DNA of 26,009 nucleotides from an uncultured Psychrobacillus sp. (GCA_934234185.1 CAKQHO010000042.1:1-26009); one strand, 5' to 3'. Positions 9,648 through 17,196 are shown, numbered from the stretch's first letter. The notes: generated by a model not told the origin, from the letters alone. Translations and numbers: made by a program.

Positions 9648-9680
9648 GGCGTATTCCTTTGGGAGTACGCCTTTATTTTG
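9648..9680. terminator. Bidirectional intrinsic terminator, pyr operon and convergent gene
   Basis: A 10-bp stem GGCGTATTCC (9648-9657) with GGAGTACGCC (9662-9671), one wobble pair and a 4-nt loop, is followed by TTTATTTT on the plus strand. On the minus strand the same stem is followed by CATCGTTTTATTT. The minus-strand gene ends at 9673, inside the signal, so both convergent units probably use it. Confidence 0.88.
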
Positions 9681-10239
9681 GGATAAATAATTTTGTGTTG
9701 TAGTAGCCTTCCTGGAAAAAGTGGTGGGTCCTTATATAGATGTTCTCGTCTAAATATTGATACTCTAACCTTGGCTGTTCTAGTCCTTCTACTCTCTTTA
9801 ATTCCACGGCTAATCTTTTAGTTACTAACTCCCCATTTTGTATAAAGGTTACTTCGTAATTTTTAATATATAAGCGCTTGTCACTTGTGAAGCTACCATA
9901 CTCCACGATATAAGAAGATGTTTCTTGAAAGTCTGTGACTTCCATTTCGTGAACCTCTAGATTATTTATATACGCTTCCTTAATTATCTCCTCTGCTTCC
10001 GCTGCTCTATTGCTTTCAACAATATTGACCGAACCAATCAATATCATAGATAGCAAGGCCGTAGTAATAAAAGAAATAATAAAGGTGCCAAAAAAAGCAT
10101 ATCGACTAATTTTCTTGAACATGAGCAGCATGAAAACGAAAAGTGTTACCACAAAGATCACAGCGATGGCTACATACGTACCAATAGGAGTTAGAATTAC
10201 TGTATTTTCTATCAGCTGGTTTACTTCACTTCTTGTCAT
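9673..10239 (-). CDS. Two-helix membrane protein of unknown function
   Basis: I do not recognise the family. The 188-residue product has two strongly hydrophobic segments (about residues 17-43 and 48-70) joined by a short basic loop (FKKISRY). A hydrophilic C-terminal domain of about 115 residues follows, rich in alternating hydrophobic positions (SYIVEYGSF, LYIKNYEVTFI, RLAVELKRVE), which suggests beta structure. Topology by the positive-inside rule would put both termini outside. The site AGAGGGGGA lies 6 nt before ATG 10239. It lies 79 nt downstream of the RDD gene on the same strand, so the two may share a transcript. Confidence 0.75.
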   Translation of the reverse strand: MTRSEVNQLIENTVILTPIGTYVAIAVIFVVTLFVFMLLMFKKISRYAFFGTFIISFITTALLSMILIGSVNIVESNRAAEAEEIIKEAYINNLEVHEMEVTDFQETSSYIVEYGSFTSDKRLYIKNYEVTFIQNGELVTKRLAVELKRVEGLEQPRLEYQYLDENIYIRTHHFFQEGYYNTKLFIPK

Positions 10240-10318
10240 AGAGAATCCCCCTCTCCAATGCAGATATCTAATATACGGATCAAAGAGGAATAAATTTCAA
10301 AAAAAATATTTTTTTGTT

Positions 10319-10768
10319 TTACTCTTTTATAACATACGTATTGCATATTAGGTCATGTAAGCCTTGTTTTTTTTTCGTAAAAGCCACCATAATATACCCA
10401 ATAAATAAGAAGCCCGATAACATATACGAAAAGTATCTTCCGATTGCTCTACCGAAAGAGATAAACTCTTCATCTTCTCCTACGACATGTAACCCGAATA
10501 GTAATTTGCCCCCTGTGCCTCCAAATTTAAATGTCAAAAAGCCAAAATAAAATATTCCAATGATAATTGTAAGAACTATACTGATAGTATCATAGGTTGT
10601 CCATAAACCAATGTACTCTATCCCACTAAGAACAGCCCAGTAAGATTTATCAGGGTAAAACATGTTAAAAACGAGATAGTTTATCCCATTAATAGGAATA
10701 AATAAAATCAAGGAATCTACTATACTCGCAACAGCGCGTATCCAAAAACCAGCATATCTTCACTCCAC
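10319..10768 (-). pseudogene. RDD-family membrane protein with an in-frame stop at codon 3
   Basis: RDD proteins are small multi-helix membrane proteins named for conserved Arg-Asp-Asp; known members have been linked to ion or osmolyte transport. The natural N-terminus here reads RYAGFWIRAVASIVDSLILF, holding the first conserved Arg and Asp; the third Asp is in KKKQGLHDLI near the C-terminus. No usual start codon lies before it in frame after a TGA (10762-10760). Just upstream, a site GAGAGG (10781-10776) sits 7 nt before GTG 10768, which would read GTG-GAG-TGA-AGA-TAT. One substitution (for example CGA to TGA) would explain this. The first in-frame start after the stop is TTG 10711 (130 residues), but it lacks the first Arg and Asp and has no good ribosome binding site. 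It could be a recent pseudogene, a sequence error or a read-through case. Confidence 0.6.
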
Positions 10769-11118
10769 TTTTTCGCCTCTCTCTTGTAAATTATTGTATC
10801 TTTTATTATATACAATAAATACAAGTTTATATAGTAAAATTTTACATATATTTTATATAATTACTATTTCAGTTATTATGTTAAAATGTTGTTTACTATA
10901 TAATGATAGGTATTACAACATTATCGAAGATTTATAGTCGCTCTCTTTTTTTATTATGGGTATAACATTTTAAATCTGCCCTTATATCTTCATGTAGGCT
11001 AGCGTATGTTAATGCTGATCAATAACTTGGCAAAATATCTTCGTGGAAATTTTATAAAACGATGTAAATGCCAGTTTGTAAAACACATTTACTCAGACAT
11101 AAATAAGGAGATTCGATT
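10769..11118. other. AT-rich divergent intergenic region
   Basis: 350 bases between the minus-strand RDD gene and the plus-strand phosphotransferase gene. It holds the RDD ribosome binding site (10776-10781), a perfect inverted repeat (10791-10818), a TATAAT hexamer near 10901 within an AT-rich stretch without a good -35, and AAGGAG (11104-11109) for the next gene. I see no coding sequence. The promoters for both genes must lie here, but I cannot place them with confidence. Confidence 0.5.
10791..10818. repeat. Perfect 9-bp inverted repeat, possible operator
   Basis: TTATTGTAT (10791-10799) and ATACAATAA (10810-10818) are exact reverse complements separated by 10 nt, so the arm centres are 19 bp apart, near two helical turns. 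It lies 23 nt upstream of the RDD start codon, where a dimeric repressor could block that gene. The region is very AT-rich, so chance is a real alternative. Confidence 0.4.
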
Positions 11119-12027
11119 ATGAACTTGACAATTAAAAAGATAGAATCATTAAAAAGTAGCATTGCAAACGTTATAAAGAACAGTCTGTTATGGAAAGTAG
11201 ATGAAATAAAGTTTATAGGAAACGGAGTGAATAATGCAGTCTTTTTAATAGAAGAGAAAGATTTAGGAATGCTTGCAATTCGTACTCCTTGGAGAGTAGA
11301 AGAAACCTCGAATGATATAGATTTAAGCGGCATCACCTCATTGAAAAAGGAAGCAGCTATCTCCGAGCATTGTCATAGGCACGATATTCCAGTTCCAAGA
11401 GTACATAAGCTTTATTTAAGTGAAGAAATAAGTTTTTTAGTAACTGATTATCTTAGAGGAGATGCTCATGAGTTATCTTCTTACGATGTAGGAAAACTGA
11501 CTTCTAATATACATAGAGTGTCTTTGGATGGACTATCTATTATAGATCAGAAAGAACGGACGTTATGCAACATTATCTCTAATAGAATAACAGAACGAGT
11601 GCATATGCTAGGAAAGCTAAATGAAAATATCATAATTCCCACTACGGACGAAATGGAGGCAGTCCTGAATACCGCACCAATAAAGAACTCCTTACTCCAT
11701 CTCGATGTTAGGCCACCCAATTTAATAGGAGCAGAAGGAATTATTAAAGGCGTTATTGATTGGGATAATGCATTCATTGGTCATCCAATAATGGAGCTAA
11801 TGAGAATTTTGGAGACGAAAGAATTTAATGAGGAAGAATTTTTAAGGGGATACGACAATGCAGACATTCTTTTACATACAGATGAAATAGTCCAATCCAT
11901 TTACAGGCTAGATACAGCTTTGATGCTATCCGTCGTATTCACCTCTCTTGTTAATGATCCAGCTAAAAGGGATTACTACCTTATGCGAGTACGCTTGTTA
12001 AGTCAAAAAATAAAGAATAACGTGTAG
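11119..12027 (+). CDS. Aminoglycoside phosphotransferase (APH)-fold protein
   Basis: Kinase-like small-molecule phosphotransferase of 302 residues; substrate unknown. The N-lobe has a glycine-poor nucleotide loop (GNGVNNAVFLI, about 35-44) and a strand MLAIRTP. The catalytic loop reads H194-L-D-V-R-P-P-N201, so the catalytic Asp196 and metal ligand Asn201 are present, but the usual second His is Arg198. The metal motif is VIDWDNAFIGHP (Asp214, Asp216). Family members include antibiotic kinases and also choline, homoserine and fructosamine kinases, so resistance is not shown. AAGGAG lies 8 nt upstream of ATG 11119. It appears to be a single-gene unit. Confidence 0.8.
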   Translation: MNLTIKKIESLKSSIANVIKNSLLWKVDEIKFIGNGVNNAVFLIEEKDLGMLAIRTPWRVEETSNDIDLSGITSLKKEAAISEHCHRHDIPVPRVHKLYLSEEISFLVTDYLRGDAHELSSYDVGKLTSNIHRVSLDGLSIIDQKERTLCNIISNRITERVHMLGKLNENIIIPTTDEMEAVLNTAPIKNSLLHLDVRPPNLIGAEGIIKGVIDWDNAFIGHPIMELMRILETKEFNEEEFLRGYDNADILLHTDEIVQSIYRLDTALMLSVVFTSLVNDPAKRDYYLMRVRLLSQKIKNNV

Positions 12028-12110
12028 TCATCCAAAAACCTTAATGGTATTATATGGTTAATTGACAAAATACACCTTATGATTTCGTGTAAATGAAAGA
12101 GGTTATGCTA

Positions 12111-13118
12111 TTGAATGCTTTCTTTTTACTTCGTTTCAAGGCCTTTCTATTTGATTATCTTTTCATCCTTTTATATTTAGTCCTTCTCTTTATTATCAAT
12201 GTATTTTTATTTCCATCCTTACAGGAATTTTTCATCGTTTCACCAATAGTAGCTCAGTTAACTGGTTTTCTAATGGTCACTTTTCCTATATCCCTCTATT
12301 TTATTATTAGCGATTCTACTATTGGAAGACGAACCTACGGAAAAAGGAAAGCTGGTATACAAGTGGTTGGAAAAGATGGGAAAACGATTTCCTTGCTGCA
12401 TTCGGGAATTCGTACGTTCCTAAAGTTTTTACCATGGGAGCTATCCCATTTTCTTGTTTATCGTCTAGTTTTAATAGGGAATGGTGAAGTGCCCCTGTCT
12501 TACTATCTGATCGGAGGGTTCATTTACGCACTGATGCTAGCCTATATATTGACTGCGATCTTCTCGAAAAAGAAGCAATCTCTTTATGATATGTTGACAA
12601 AGACACAGGTTATAAAGGCCAGCGTAGTAATGAAAAGTATGAAAGAAAAGATGCTTATGATAAAAAAGTTTCTTTGGATGTATGTTCCTGTATTTATTAT
12701 TCTAGTCATAACGATTATCCTTTTAAAAGATATCGAAGAGGGAAAACCAATTCATTTAACCTACGAGGTATACCAATTAAATGTTAATTCAGTTAAAGAT
12801 GAAGTTTCTGTTGTTTTTAAAGCAATTAACAGCACATCCGAAAAAGTAATGTTTGAAATACCCGACAAAAGTATTGTCACCTACTCGTTAAGACCTGTTC
12901 AACCTAACACGAAACTACCTAGTAGAGGTGGTTCGTCTTCTCCTGAGATAAAGTTACTAGATGTTACTCTTCAACCAGGTGAATATCTAGAAGAAATAGT
13001 TACGTTCAATGTAGATGGTTACCCACCTGGTGAGTATCAATTGGGTATTGAGTTTGCAGGAATGATTCATGGCATACCTCCGACAAAAAAAATAATTTTT
13101 GAAGTTAGAGATAACTAG
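12111..13118 (+). CDS. RDD-family membrane protein fused to a BsuPI-like outer domain
   Basis: Two-part protein of 335 residues. Residues 1 to ~165 form an RDD unit: Arg8 and Asp15 in LLRFKAFLFDYLFILL, further hydrophobic helices, and the closing KKKQSLYDMLTKTQVIK, which matches the end of the RDD protein at 10319-10768. A further hydrophobic helix (about 180-200) leads to a ~130-residue beta-rich domain ending PGEYLEEIVTFNV...PPGEYQLGIEFAG, the pattern of intracellular proteinase inhibitor BsuPI-type domains; here it would face outside. The start is TTG 12111, 8 nt after AAAGAGG (12096-12102); ATG 12093 and ATG 12105 are too early for that site. No clear terminator follows. Confidence 0.7.
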   Translation: MNAFFLLRFKAFLFDYLFILLYLVLLFIINVFLFPSLQEFFIVSPIVAQLTGFLMVTFPISLYFIISDSTIGRRTYGKRKAGIQVVGKDGKTISLLHSGIRTFLKFLPWELSHFLVYRLVLIGNGEVPLSYYLIGGFIYALMLAYILTAIFSKKKQSLYDMLTKTQVIKASVVMKSMKEKMLMIKKFLWMYVPVFIILVITIILLKDIEEGKPIHLTYEVYQLNVNSVKDEVSVVFKAINSTSEKVMFEIPDKSIVTYSLRPVQPNTKLPSRGGSSSPEIKLLDVTLQPGEYLEEIVTFNVDGYPPGEYQLGIEFAGMIHGIPPTKKIIFEVRDN

Positions 13119-13421
13119 TTAAGTTTTAATAAGAACAAATACAGTTGAGTAAAAAGGTATTAGAAGGAAAAGTAGTTCATTCTTGGGAGCCTTTAGAAGG
13201 GTATTTTACAAAGAGTAGATGACCCTAAAGGATTGTTTATCTTTAATCTATTGACGGTTGGTTCAATTGTTTGCTTAATCCTTTCATGAATGAGACATAT
13301 AGGGGTTATGAGGAACATAGGACTTTTTGGAAATGCTTATTCTATTGTTTACAGGAATTGCGCAACTCAAAGTGCGTAAATTTTATATATCGAACGCGCC
13401 TTAAAAGAATAATAAGAAAAT
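13119..13421 (+). other. Non-coding or relic region with a weak terminator-like hairpin
   Basis: No intact gene. Two short frames read like frameshifted remains of one small protein: frame A at 13145-13222 ends ...LEGYFTKSR-stop, and frame B around 13197-13288 reads ...VDDPKGLFIFNLLTVGSIVCLILS-stop, which looks like a membrane helix. Neither has a good ribosome binding site. A 7-bp stem TTGCGCA (13358-13364) with TGCGTAA (13373-13379), one wobble, is followed by ATTTTATAT and may be a weak terminator. The downstream end abuts the ECF-type promoter of the signal peptidase gene. Confidence 0.3.
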
Positions 13422-13448
13422 TGAAACTTTTATCATCTTAATCTCGTC
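13422..13448 (+). promoter_or_regulatory. ECF sigma factor-type promoter for the signal peptidase gene
   Basis: TGAAAC (13422-13427) and CGTC (13445-13448) are separated by 17 nt. This matches the known sigma-M/sigma-W/sigma-X class of Bacillus ECF promoters (TGAAAC, 16-17 nt, CGTC or CGTA). Transcription would start around 13455, about 40 nt before the ribosome binding site of the next gene, which is a sensible distance. Confidence 0.6.
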
Positions 13449-13509
13449 TCTAAAAAAGGAAGCGTCGAAAAGATTGTTTGGAAATACTAAATGTTTAGAG
13501 GTGTTGCTT

Positions 13510-14067
13510 GTGGAGAAAAGAAAAGAAAAAAATGAATTTTTAGAATGGGTAAAAGTAATAGGTATTGCCATTTTATTCGTTGGTGGGGTACGGTTTTTCC
13601 TTTTTACACCTATAGTGGTTGACGGTGCTTCTATGATGCCAACATTTGAAGATGGCGATCGAGTGGTCGTAAATAAAATTGGACCACAATTGGTTGGATA
13701 TGAAAGATTCGATGTGATTGTATTTGAAGCAGACAAAGATACGAATTACATCAAACGGATTATTGGGCTTCCTGGTGATCGCATCGCTTATAAAAATGAT
13801 GAACTTTTTATTAATGATGAGAAGCAAGAAGAACCCTACCTAGAAGAATTTAAAAAAGCAAAAGGGATACTTACTGGAAACTTTACATTAGAAGAACTTT
13901 TAGATGAAGTAACAGTGCCAGAAGGACATTATTTTGTACTAGGCGATAATCGTCTTAACAGCATAGATAGTAGAGATCCACGTGTGGGATTTGTTCCGGA
14001 GGAAGAAATACTGGGTACTGCGAAAGTAATCATTTTACCTCTAGATAATGTGAAGATACTTAAATGA
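13510..14067 (+). CDS. Type I signal peptidase (SipS-like)
   Basis: Membrane-bound serine protease that removes signal peptides from secreted pre-proteins. One N-terminal transmembrane helix (about 13-33) is followed by box B with catalytic Ser41 in VVDGASMMPTF and box D with catalytic Lys82 in YIKRIIGLPGD. Box E is seen in YFVLGDNRLNSIDSR. At 185 residues it matches B. subtilis SipS (184). The start is GTG 13510 with AGAGG (13497-13501) 8 nt upstream; TTG 13474 would add 12 residues before an otherwise family-like N-terminus. A likely ECF promoter precedes it and a terminator follows, so it is monocistronic. Bacillus genomes usually hold several such enzymes; I cannot say if this one is essential. 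Confidence 0.93.
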   Translation: MEKRKEKNEFLEWVKVIGIAILFVGGVRFFLFTPIVVDGASMMPTFEDGDRVVVNKIGPQLVGYERFDVIVFEADKDTNYIKRIIGLPGDRIAYKNDELFINDEKQEEPYLEEFKKAKGILTGNFTLEELLDEVTVPEGHYFVLGDNRLNSIDSRDPRVGFVPEEEILGTAKVIILPLDNVKILK

Positions 14068-14077
14068 TCCATTAGTT

Positions 14078-14105
14078 GAGCTGTTCAGACGGCTCTATTT
14101 TTTAT
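14078..14105 (+). terminator. Intrinsic terminator of the signal peptidase gene
   Basis: A 7-bp stem GAGCTGT (14078-14084) with ACGGCTC (14089-14095), one wobble pair and loop TCAG, is followed by TATTTTTTATT. It begins 10 nt after the stop codon. Confidence 0.85.
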
Positions 14106-14137
14106 TGAAATAAAATCATGGGGAGCATAGGAGCGGT

Positions 14138-15055
14138 ATGGTGGAAAATAAAATTCAAGAAGTAATAGATCGCATAAAAATCCTTAGCAACTCCCTTAAA
14201 GTTACTCGGCTTTCTAAAGGGTATTCGCCAGATGCAAAATATGTTGTGTTATATAGCAATGGGAATCGTTATTTATTACGCCTAAGTAATCTAGAAAGGT
14301 ACGATAGGAAAAGAGAAGAATTTAACGTTTTAAGGGATATTCAAAAGTATGGTGTTCATTCCCCGGAACCAATTGACCTTGGAATGATGGAAGAGCTTGG
14401 TATTTGTTATAGCATATTTTCTTATATCGAGGGGGCCGATGCAAAAAGTTTGCTAGCAACCCTTAATGAACAAGAACAATATGAAATTGGGGTAGAGGCG
14501 GGAAAAGACTTAGCAAGGATTCATTTACAGCCTGCTCCATCAGACATGAAAAATTGGCATGAGCGGTCTATCCAAAAACATCATAGGTACCTAAAGGAAT
14601 ACAAGAAAAGTGGTATTAAAATAAACAAGGAAGATAAGATTATTAGTTTTATAGAAGACAATTATCATTATTTAAAAAACCGTCCTAATCAGTTGCAACA
14701 TGATGACTTTCATTTAGAAAATATAATTTTAAAGGATAAAAGGTATGTAGGAGTGATTGATTTTGACAATTATGATTGGGGAGATCCCTTTCATGACTTT
14801 GTAAAAATTGCTTTTTTCAGCAGACTAGATAGTGTTTCTTTTTCTATTGGACAAATAGACGGATACTTCAATAACCATATACCTGAAGATTTCTGGAGAC
14901 TGTATTCCACCTATTCCGCAATGGCTATTTTTTCGAGTATAGTTTGGTCAATCAAAAAATCCCCAGAGCAGCTAGACAAATTTCTAGAACGGATAGATCT
15001 GGTGGTAGAGGATCATAAGGGCTTCGAATTGTTAAAGCCAGACTGGTATAGGTAG
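14138..15055 (+). CDS. Aminoglycoside phosphotransferase (APH)-fold protein, second copy
   Basis: 305-residue kinase-like phosphotransferase, substrate unknown. The catalytic loop is H188-D-D-F-H-L-E-N195, giving Asp190 as base and Asn195 as metal ligand, and the metal motif is VIDFDNYDWGDP (Asp208, Asp210). This is a more canonical loop than in the APH-like protein at 11119. The hinge CYSIFSYIEGAD and the strand RYLLRLS (Arg in place of the usual Lys) are also visible. GGAG lies a few nt before ATG 14138. Sequence type resembles the chromosomal phosphotransferases of Bacillus rather than a named drug kinase. A lipoprotein gene follows after 17 nt. Confidence 0.82.
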   Translation: MVENKIQEVIDRIKILSNSLKVTRLSKGYSPDAKYVVLYSNGNRYLLRLSNLERYDRKREEFNVLRDIQKYGVHSPEPIDLGMMEELGICYSIFSYIEGADAKSLLATLNEQEQYEIGVEAGKDLARIHLQPAPSDMKNWHERSIQKHHRYLKEYKKSGIKINKEDKIISFIEDNYHYLKNRPNQLQHDDFHLENIILKDKRYVGVIDFDNYDWGDPFHDFVKIAFFSRLDSVSFSIGQIDGYFNNHIPEDFWRLYSTYSAMAIFSSIVWSIKKSPEQLDKFLERIDLVVEDHKGFELLKPDWYR

Positions 15056-15072
15056 TATCTATCGAGTGGAGG

Positions 15073-15495
15073 ATGAATGTTCTGAAGAAAATTTTCGGCT
15101 TATTTTTCCTGGTGTTCTTGGTTTCCTGTCAAACTTATAGTAGTGCTCATATTACAAAAGAAGAAGTGGTGAGGGTCTTGCTAGATTATCAAGTGGAGTT
15201 GTTGGATACAAACATTCCAAGAGGGAAACCCTTCGGAACGAAACTAAATCGTGTGAAGCCAAGTGAATATGAGTTAAGTGGAAAACCTTTCTATATATAT
15301 GAATTTGCCTCAGAAGATGACCTGAAGAAGGGTAAAGGTGACTTTGGTGAAAAGACAGCAGCAATGAATTTGGTGTCTTATAGGATATTTGAAAAGAGAA
15401 ACATACTGATTTTTTATGTTCATGAGATAAATTCGGAAGAAATCCCATTTGAAAAAGAAATAGAAGAAGCATTAGCTAGTATTATAGAGGGATAG
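15073..15495 (+). CDS. Small predicted lipoprotein
   Basis: 140 residues; I do not recognise the family. A basic N-terminus (LKK) and hydrophobic stretch FGLFFLVFLVSC end in a lipobox L-V-S-C with the lipidated Cys19, so it should be anchored to the outer face of the membrane. The mature part is charged, with a central FYIYEFASEDDLKKG segment and a C-terminal acidic helix. The start is uncertain: GTGGAGG directly touches ATG 15073 (no spacer), whereas CTG 15082 lies 9 nt after GGAGG and would give MKKIFGLFF, a more typical signal peptide. It probably shares a transcript with the phosphotransferase gene upstream. Confidence 0.72.
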   Translation: MNVLKKIFGLFFLVFLVSCQTYSSAHITKEEVVRVLLDYQVELLDTNIPRGKPFGTKLNRVKPSEYELSGKPFYIYEFASEDDLKKGKGDFGEKTAAMNLVSYRIFEKRNILIFYVHEINSEEIPFEKEIEEALASIIEG

Positions 15496-15583
15496 GCATA
15501 CTGAACGATGTTTGGCTATACATTTATTTCGACCAAATAGGAAGTTAATGGATAACTGCATACTGATGTTAGGAGGAAAACTG

Positions 15584-15799
15584 TTGACCAATCAAGAGAA
15601 ACCAGAAAATGAACGAGAAATATTACATCAAAAAGAACTAAAAAAGAATCCAACCGGTAATTTTACGGATCATCTTAACCGTGCACAAAGCGGAATGCCG
15701 AATACGAGTGGTATGAGCTCGAAAGAATTGGGCTGGGTAATTTTGTTTTTTGTTCTACTTTTTCTTGGATATGGTTTGTATAAAATGTTTCTGAGTTAG
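15584..15799 (+). CDS. DUF6366-like small membrane protein
   Basis: 71 residues. The polar N-terminal part holds KKNPTGNFTDHLNRAQSG, the pattern I associate with DUF6366 proteins, and the C-terminal helix LGWVILFFVLLFLGYGLYKMF is a single membrane span. Function unknown. The start is TTG 15584 because AGGAGG (15571-15576) lies 7 nt upstream; the frame is open further up to 15512 but lacks a ribosome binding site there. It ends 12 nt from the stop of the convergent gene, and I see no terminator between them. Confidence 0.65.
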   Translation: MTNQEKPENEREILHQKELKKNPTGNFTDHLNRAQSGMPNTSGMSSKELGWVILFFVLLFLGYGLYKMFLS

Positions 15800-15811
15800 G
15801 GTTTCTTATTT

Positions 15812-16288
15812 TCAAAAATTATTTACTTGAGATATCAAACTATCTGCAAATTCATTAATTTGTTTCAATGTAACTGTTAGACATAAGGCAGGGCCACATC
15901 CCGTTGCCATGAAGTTATTCATTTCACCTGCATCTAATACAAAAATTAATGTATAGCGATGCTCACTTACAGCCTCTTTTTCAGGAATTAGAAAACCATA
16001 TGTAGGAGAGTAATAAGTGCCAAATTGAGGAATGTGATAAACAATTAACCCTGGATCTTTATGCTCTAGCATACTTAGATATGTATTATCAAGTTGTTTT
16101 AAATCACTTAACATTTCCAGAAAATCTTCTTTTAAACAATTTATTGGTTTTGAATGAACATCAGGGAAACTGTGACCAGAACGGAAACATATATTGAACT
16201 TTACACTCCTACTCCTATTATTAACTGATTCTATTTTCAGCTCAACTTCACAACCAGGTTCTTTCGTCGAATCTTTTAATATTACCAT
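15812..16288 (-). CDS. Hypothetical cytoplasmic protein
   Basis: 158 residues, not recognised. No signal peptide or membrane helix. The N-terminal half has alternating strands (CEVELKIESV, SVKFNICFRSG) and the middle a helix (LKEDFLEMLSDLKQLD). The C-terminal part has LIFVLDAGEM, a Cys-Gly pair in ATGCGPALCLTVTL, and a final helix INEFADSLISQVNNF. This order (beta sheet, helix, beta sheet, helix) recalls small immunity-type or DUF proteins of Bacillales, but nothing proves it. AAAAGGAG lies 8 nt before ATG 16288. It stands alone on the minus strand among plus-strand genes. Confidence 0.65.
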   Translation of the reverse strand: MVILKDSTKEPGCEVELKIESVNNRSRSVKFNICFRSGHSFPDVHSKPINCLKEDFLEMLSDLKQLDNTYLSMLEHKDPGLIVYHIPQFGTYYSPTYGFLIPEKEAVSEHRYTLIFVLDAGEMNNFMATGCGPALCLTVTLKQINEFADSLISQVNNF

Positions 16289-16536
16289 TCATAAATCTCC
16301 TTTTCTATTTTGGTTTTAGGAAAGATTCTCTTGTATAAATATATATCCTACTTTTGGAAATTACAACGGCACTTCTATTAGGTCGATGAAGATTAAATAA
16401 GTTATCCATTGTCTTATTTTTACTGCTTCAAATTATTAATAGGTTACTCAACTAACACATCAAGATAGTTAAAAAAGAAGGGATATTTTAAAGACTGTCG
16501 AAATATTAAGGATATTAAATATAAGGAGAGCTTACA

Positions 16537-17094
16537 TTGACTGTAAAAAGAAAATTCCCTAACTTAGAAACCGACAGATTGATTTTACGGAATGTGGGAA
16601 ATGAGGATACTGACTTTATTTATCGACTCTTCAGCAACGAAAAAGTATGCGAATTTTTATATGATGAGGAGTTGTTTACGACTAAAAATGAAGCTACAGA
16701 GTTTGTTGAATCTTATTCCAAGCCAGAAGAAAAAGGATATAATCGATGGATTTTAATCGATAAAAGTAATAATCAACAACTTGGAACGTATGGATTCCAT
16801 TATTGGGATAGAACGAATAACATAGCGGAGATTGGCTATGATTTATGGCACGAATATTGGGGACAGGGATATATGAAAGAGGGATTGGTAGCTGCTATCG
16901 AAAGCGGCTTTCATAATATGAAACTGAATAGAATTAACGCGTTTGTAGCTTTGGAAAATATCAATTCTATAAAATTATTAGAAAAGCTAGGATTTAAGAA
17001 TGAAGGGATATACAGAGATAAGCATTTATTTAGAGGTAAATATTATGACCACTACTCTTTTTCATTGTTAAAAAGAGACTGGAACCTACCTTAA
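16537..17094 (+). CDS. GNAT acetyltransferase, RimJ/RimL type
   Basis: 185 residues of the GNAT fold (acetyltransf_3 type), transferring acetyl from acetyl-CoA to an amine, possibly the N-terminus of a protein. Typical opening LETDRLILRNV, then the acetyl-CoA-binding region around EIGYDLWHEYWGQGYMKEG and the closing LEKLGFKNEGIYRDKHLFRGKYYDHYSFSLLK, common to RimJ-like enzymes. The start is TTG 16537, 10 nt after AAGGAG. First of four consecutive GNAT genes, each with its own ribosome binding site and gaps of 100 to 250 nt, so they are not obviously one operon. Confidence 0.88.
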   Translation: MTVKRKFPNLETDRLILRNVGNEDTDFIYRLFSNEKVCEFLYDEELFTTKNEATEFVESYSKPEEKGYNRWILIDKSNNQQLGTYGFHYWDRTNNIAEIGYDLWHEYWGQGYMKEGLVAAIESGFHNMKLNRINAFVALENINSIKLLEKLGFKNEGIYRDKHLFRGKYYDHYSFSLLKRDWNLP

Positions 17095-17196
17095 GGCTAA
17101 TACAAGGATTGGACGAAAAGCAGAATATTTCTACATGAATTCTTTAAAAAAGTACCACTTTAATATCAATGCTTTGTTCATACGAAATGGAGAGAA

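Noticed and set aside
10300..10320. AAAAAAATATTTTTTT stretch between the RDD gene and the downstream membrane-protein gene
   Set aside because: Self-complementary but without any GC stem, so not a credible terminator.
10010..10550. Two plus-strand open frames of 113 and 78 codons
   Set aside because: They run antisense to the membrane-protein gene and the RDD gene, lack good ribosome binding sites, and the minus-strand reading has clear protein features.
16289..16536. Possible promoter TTGTCT with TATTAA near 16411-16441
   Set aside because: Both hexamers are poor matches and the region is AT-rich; several equally weak pairs exist.
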